Source: Nostoc sp. CHAB 5715
GTDB lineage: Bacteria > Cyanobacteriota > Cyanobacteriia > Cyanobacteriales > Nostocaceae
DNA length: 6,440 nt
Reading direction: 5' to 3'
NCBI RefSeq assembly: GCF_020829685.1
Contig: NZ_JAIVFR010000389.1
Location: 1 to 6,440 of the forward strand
The notes under the pieces are model-generated. The model worked only from the letters and a program-made list of their open reading frames with translations, did no database searches and was not told the DNA's origin. Below, piece after piece: positions 4,653-6,440 of the stretch; within the stretch, counting starts at the first letter, position 1; the number at the start of each line of letters is the position of its first letter. Both the position numbers and the translations under genes were made by a program.

Positions 4653-6173
4653 ATGGCATTTTGGTTTCTGTTTATTCTCCTACTGGGGCTAGCTACTTAT
4701 CTAATGGTGCAGCACAGCGTCGCTCAGATCACCCGGACGCCAGTATGGTTGTTATGGCTGGTTTTAATGGCACCAGCATTACTGTTGAGTGGATGGACGC
4801 TGATGTATGGGCCGAAACAACCTCCGCCACCAGCGCTGATTCTTTGGTCGATATTTGTCTCCACAGTGTTGTACTGGACGTTGTTTCAATGGGGGCGTCG
4901 ATCGCCAAGAGATACACAGACCCAAACCCAACCCCAAGCCTCAGAATCACAGCCGACTATCCAGCCGATCGCAGAACCAGTAGTGCGTCCCATTGAGCCA
5001 ACGGAAGAAACTCAATTACGAAATTGTTTTCCTTGGTCTGTATACTACGTTCAAAATATTGAGTATCGACCACAAGCCGTGATTTGCCGTGGTCAGTTGC
5101 GAACTAAAGCTAGCAACGCCTACCAGCAGATTAAGACTAATATTGAAGCACAATTTGGCGATCGCTTCCTGCTGATCTTTCAAGAAGGTTTAAATGACAA
5201 ACCTTTCTTTGTGCTGGTTCCCAACACTCAAGCTGCTAAAGAGAGAAATACACCACGACGCGCACAGGAACGCTTAACTCGTCCAGGATTAGCACTTCTA
5301 CTGCTAGCAGCTACTTTGATAACTACTACTTTGGTGGGAGTGGAAATTGCTGGTGTTTCTCTTCCGCCTCTATGGGAAGTTAGTTCTTTGTTCAAAGTTC
5401 TATCTAACCCAGATGTTCTATTTAAGGGATTACCCTATGCTTTAGGGTTAATGACTATTTTAGGCATTCACGAACTTGGGCATTATTTGACAGCTAAACT
5501 CTACAAGATTCGCTCAACGTTGCCTTACTTTATTCCCATACCTTTCTTCTTGGGAACTTTTGGTGCATTTATTCAGATGCGTAGTCCCATTCCCAACCGC
5601 AAAGCTTTATTTGACATTAGTATCGCTGGGCCAATTGCAGGCTTTGTGGTGACTGTGCCATTACTAATATGGGGCTTGGCTCATTCTGATGTGGTTTCCA
5701 TCACTGAAAAAACCCGACTTTTAAATCCTGATGCTCTTAATCCCAAGTATTCCATCTTACTAGCGGTACTCTCGAAGTTAGCCTTGGGTAGTCAGTTAAC
5801 AGCAAAATCAGCCCTTGATTTGCATCCAGTTGCAGTAGCTGGTTTTTTGGGACTAATTGTTACAGCCTTAAATTTAATGCCTGTGGGACAGCTAGATGGA
5901 GGTCACATTGTCCATGCAATGTTTGGACAACGAACTGCGATCGTAATTGGTCAAATTGCTCGCGTGTTGTTGCTATTACTGGCTTTAGTAAGAGAAGAAT
6001 TTTTGGTGTGGGCGATTATCTTATTATTTATGCCATTGATTGATGAGCCTGCACTGAATGATGTCACTGAATTGGATAACCAACGTGATGTTTGGGGATT
6101 ACTGGCAATGGCGTTGTTGATTGTAATTATTTTGCCACTACCGCAGGCGATCGCTAACTTTTTGCAAATTTAA
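4653..6173 (+). CDS. EGY-like M50 site-2 intramembrane metalloprotease
   Basis: This is an integral membrane zinc protease of the site-2 protease family, which cuts substrates within the membrane. Residues are numbered from the ATG at 4653 (506 aa). Three hydrophobic segments (about 1-20, 30-52, 60-80) precede a Pro/Gln-rich linker (about 83-120) and a soluble domain (about 121-195) containing GQLR (147-150), which resembles the GNLR motif of plant EGY proteins. The catalytic core follows: HELGH (273-277), an FGAFIQMRSPIPNRKALFD-type region (303-321), and the third-ligand motif NLMPVGQLDGGH with D415. More hydrophobic segments run to the C-terminus. All expected catalytic residues are present. 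Plant EGY1 is needed for chloroplast development; cyanobacterial substrates are unknown to me. Start choice: ATG 4653 sits at the first membrane segment and has a weak GAAG 5 bases upstream. ATG 4602 and TTG 4569 are in-frame alternatives adding 17 and 28 residues. Confidence 0.9.
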   Translation: MAFWFLFILLLGLATYLMVQHSVAQITRTPVWLLWLVLMAPALLLSGWTLMYGPKQPPPPALILWSIFVSTVLYWTLFQWGRRSPRDTQTQTQPQASESQPTIQPIAEPVVRPIEPTEETQLRNCFPWSVYYVQNIEYRPQAVICRGQLRTKASNAYQQIKTNIEAQFGDRFLLIFQEGLNDKPFFVLVPNTQAAKERNTPRRAQERLTRPGLALLLLAATLITTTLVGVEIAGVSLPPLWEVSSLFKVLSNPDVLFKGLPYALGLMTILGIHELGHYLTAKLYKIRSTLPYFIPIPFFLGTFGAFIQMRSPIPNRKALFDISIAGPIAGFVVTVPLLIWGLAHSDVVSITEKTRLLNPDALNPKYSILLAVLSKLALGSQLTAKSALDLHPVAVAGFLGLIVTALNLMPVGQLDGGHIVHAMFGQRTAIVIGQIARVLLLLLALVREEFLVWAIILLFMPLIDEPALNDVTELDNQRDVWGLLAMALLIVIILPLPQAIANFLQI

Positions 6174-6237
6174 AAAGTTTCAATGCAAAGAGAAATATAG
6201 TAATCCGCTTTGATTTTTGAAATTATTTGCGTAGGCG

Positions 6238-6272
6238 GGGAGTAGGGAATAGGGAGTAGGGAGTAGGGAATC
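6238..6272. repeat. Heptanucleotide array (GGGAGTA/GGGAATA, 5 units)
   Basis: Units are GGGAGTA, GGGAATA, GGGAGTA, GGGAGTA and GGGAATC, in perfect register. It is STRR-type sequence. The complement (TACTCCC) is closely related to the CCCTACT array at 3485-3519, so the two are the same repeat family in opposite orientation. Confidence 0.85.
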
Positions 6273-6318
6273 AGGCTTTTCGAGGTGTACGGTGTTTATT
6301 CAAAAATAAAACTGGAGT

Positions 6319-6346
6319 CAGAATACAGAATTCAGAATTCAGAATA
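6319..6346. repeat. Heptanucleotide array (CAGAATT/CAGAATA, 4 units)
   Basis: Units are CAGAATA, CAGAATT, CAGAATT and CAGAATA in tandem. This is a different, AT-rich heptamer class from the G/C-rich arrays in the same window. Confidence 0.85.
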
Positions 6347-6372
6347 CTCTACCCATAAAGGGATAGAGTTTT
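6346..6372 (+). terminator. Hairpin plus T4, possible terminator of the protease gene
   Basis: ACTCTA (6346-6351) and CCC (6352-6354) pair with GGG (6360-6362) and TAGAGT (6364-6369), with one bulged A and the loop ATAAA. TTT follows the stem directly (TTTT counting its last base), then AATT. The stem and orientation suit a plus-strand terminator about 170 bases after the protease stop codon, but the T-run is short. A similar hairpin at 6399-6415 (TTGCCC-ACAAG-GGGCAA) has its T-run on the wrong side, so both may simply be repeats. Confidence 0.35.
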
Positions 6373-6440
6373 AATTAGGAATAATATTTTAATTTTTTTT
6401 GCCCACAAGGGGCAAGGTTTTAAACCAATATTCATTACCC

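Larger units (their letters stand above)
6174..6440. other. Gene-free region downstream of the protease gene
   Basis: It holds two heptamer arrays (6238-6272 and 6319-6346) and two small hairpins with similar sequence (6346-6369 and 6399-6415). I see no coding region. The right end is cut by the window. Confidence 0.65.

Noticed and set aside
4661..4996. Plus- and minus-strand reading frames inside the start of the protease gene
   Set aside because: They are out of frame with a clear membrane protein sequence and show no domain of their own.
6391..6415. Hairpin TTGCCC-ACAAG-GGGCAA as a terminator
   Set aside because: The T-run precedes the stem on the plus strand, and on the minus strand the stem is followed by A, so neither direction gives an intrinsic terminator.

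Overview
The window looks like chromosomal DNA of a filamentous, probably heterocyst-forming cyanobacterium (Nostoc/Anabaena/Calothrix type). Three things point there. There are seven perfect copies of the cyanobacterial HIP1 octamer GCGATCGC in 6.4 kb (starting at 1237, 1834, 3167, 3290, 4118, 5158 and 6147). Nearly every gap between genes carries short heptanucleotide tandem arrays of the STRR type described in these organisms. The gene content also fits, including an EGY-like site-2 protease. The genus is an inference; there is no rRNA or other phylogenetic marker here.

Layout. 1-327: gene-free, with a cluster of three clean hairpins plus a fourth imperfect one, then a possible terminator for the next gene. 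328-1662 (minus): Tat-exported PhoX-family (DUF839) phosphatase-like protein. 1663-2343: 681 gene-free bases holding a candidate promoter, one HIP1 site, two imperfect inverted-repeat units and, next to the following gene, a MITE-like element of about 125 bp with a perfect 21-bp inverted repeat at its core. 2344-2748 (minus): VOC/glyoxalase-fold protein. 2767-3375 (minus): MiaE-type tRNA hydroxylase, which probably shares a transcript with the VOC gene (18-bp gap). 3376-3623: heptamer arrays and a palindrome overlapping a candidate promoter. 3624-4355 (minus): a metallo-beta-lactamase-fold protein that has lost most of its metal ligands. 4356-4652: a divergent regulatory region with a 14-bp perfect palindrome and two heptamer arrays in opposite orientation around a hairpin. 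4653-6173 (plus): EGY-like M50 site-2 intramembrane protease. 6174-6440: more heptamer arrays and two similar small hairpins.

Functionally the genes look like independent housekeeping or accessory functions (phosphate scavenging, tRNA modification, membrane proteolysis), not one pathway. Only miaE and the VOC gene look co-transcribed. I see no phage, defence, CRISPR, tRNA or rRNA features. The unusual content is mainly the intergenic repeats, the heptamer array touching the miaE start, and the degenerate MBL-fold protein.
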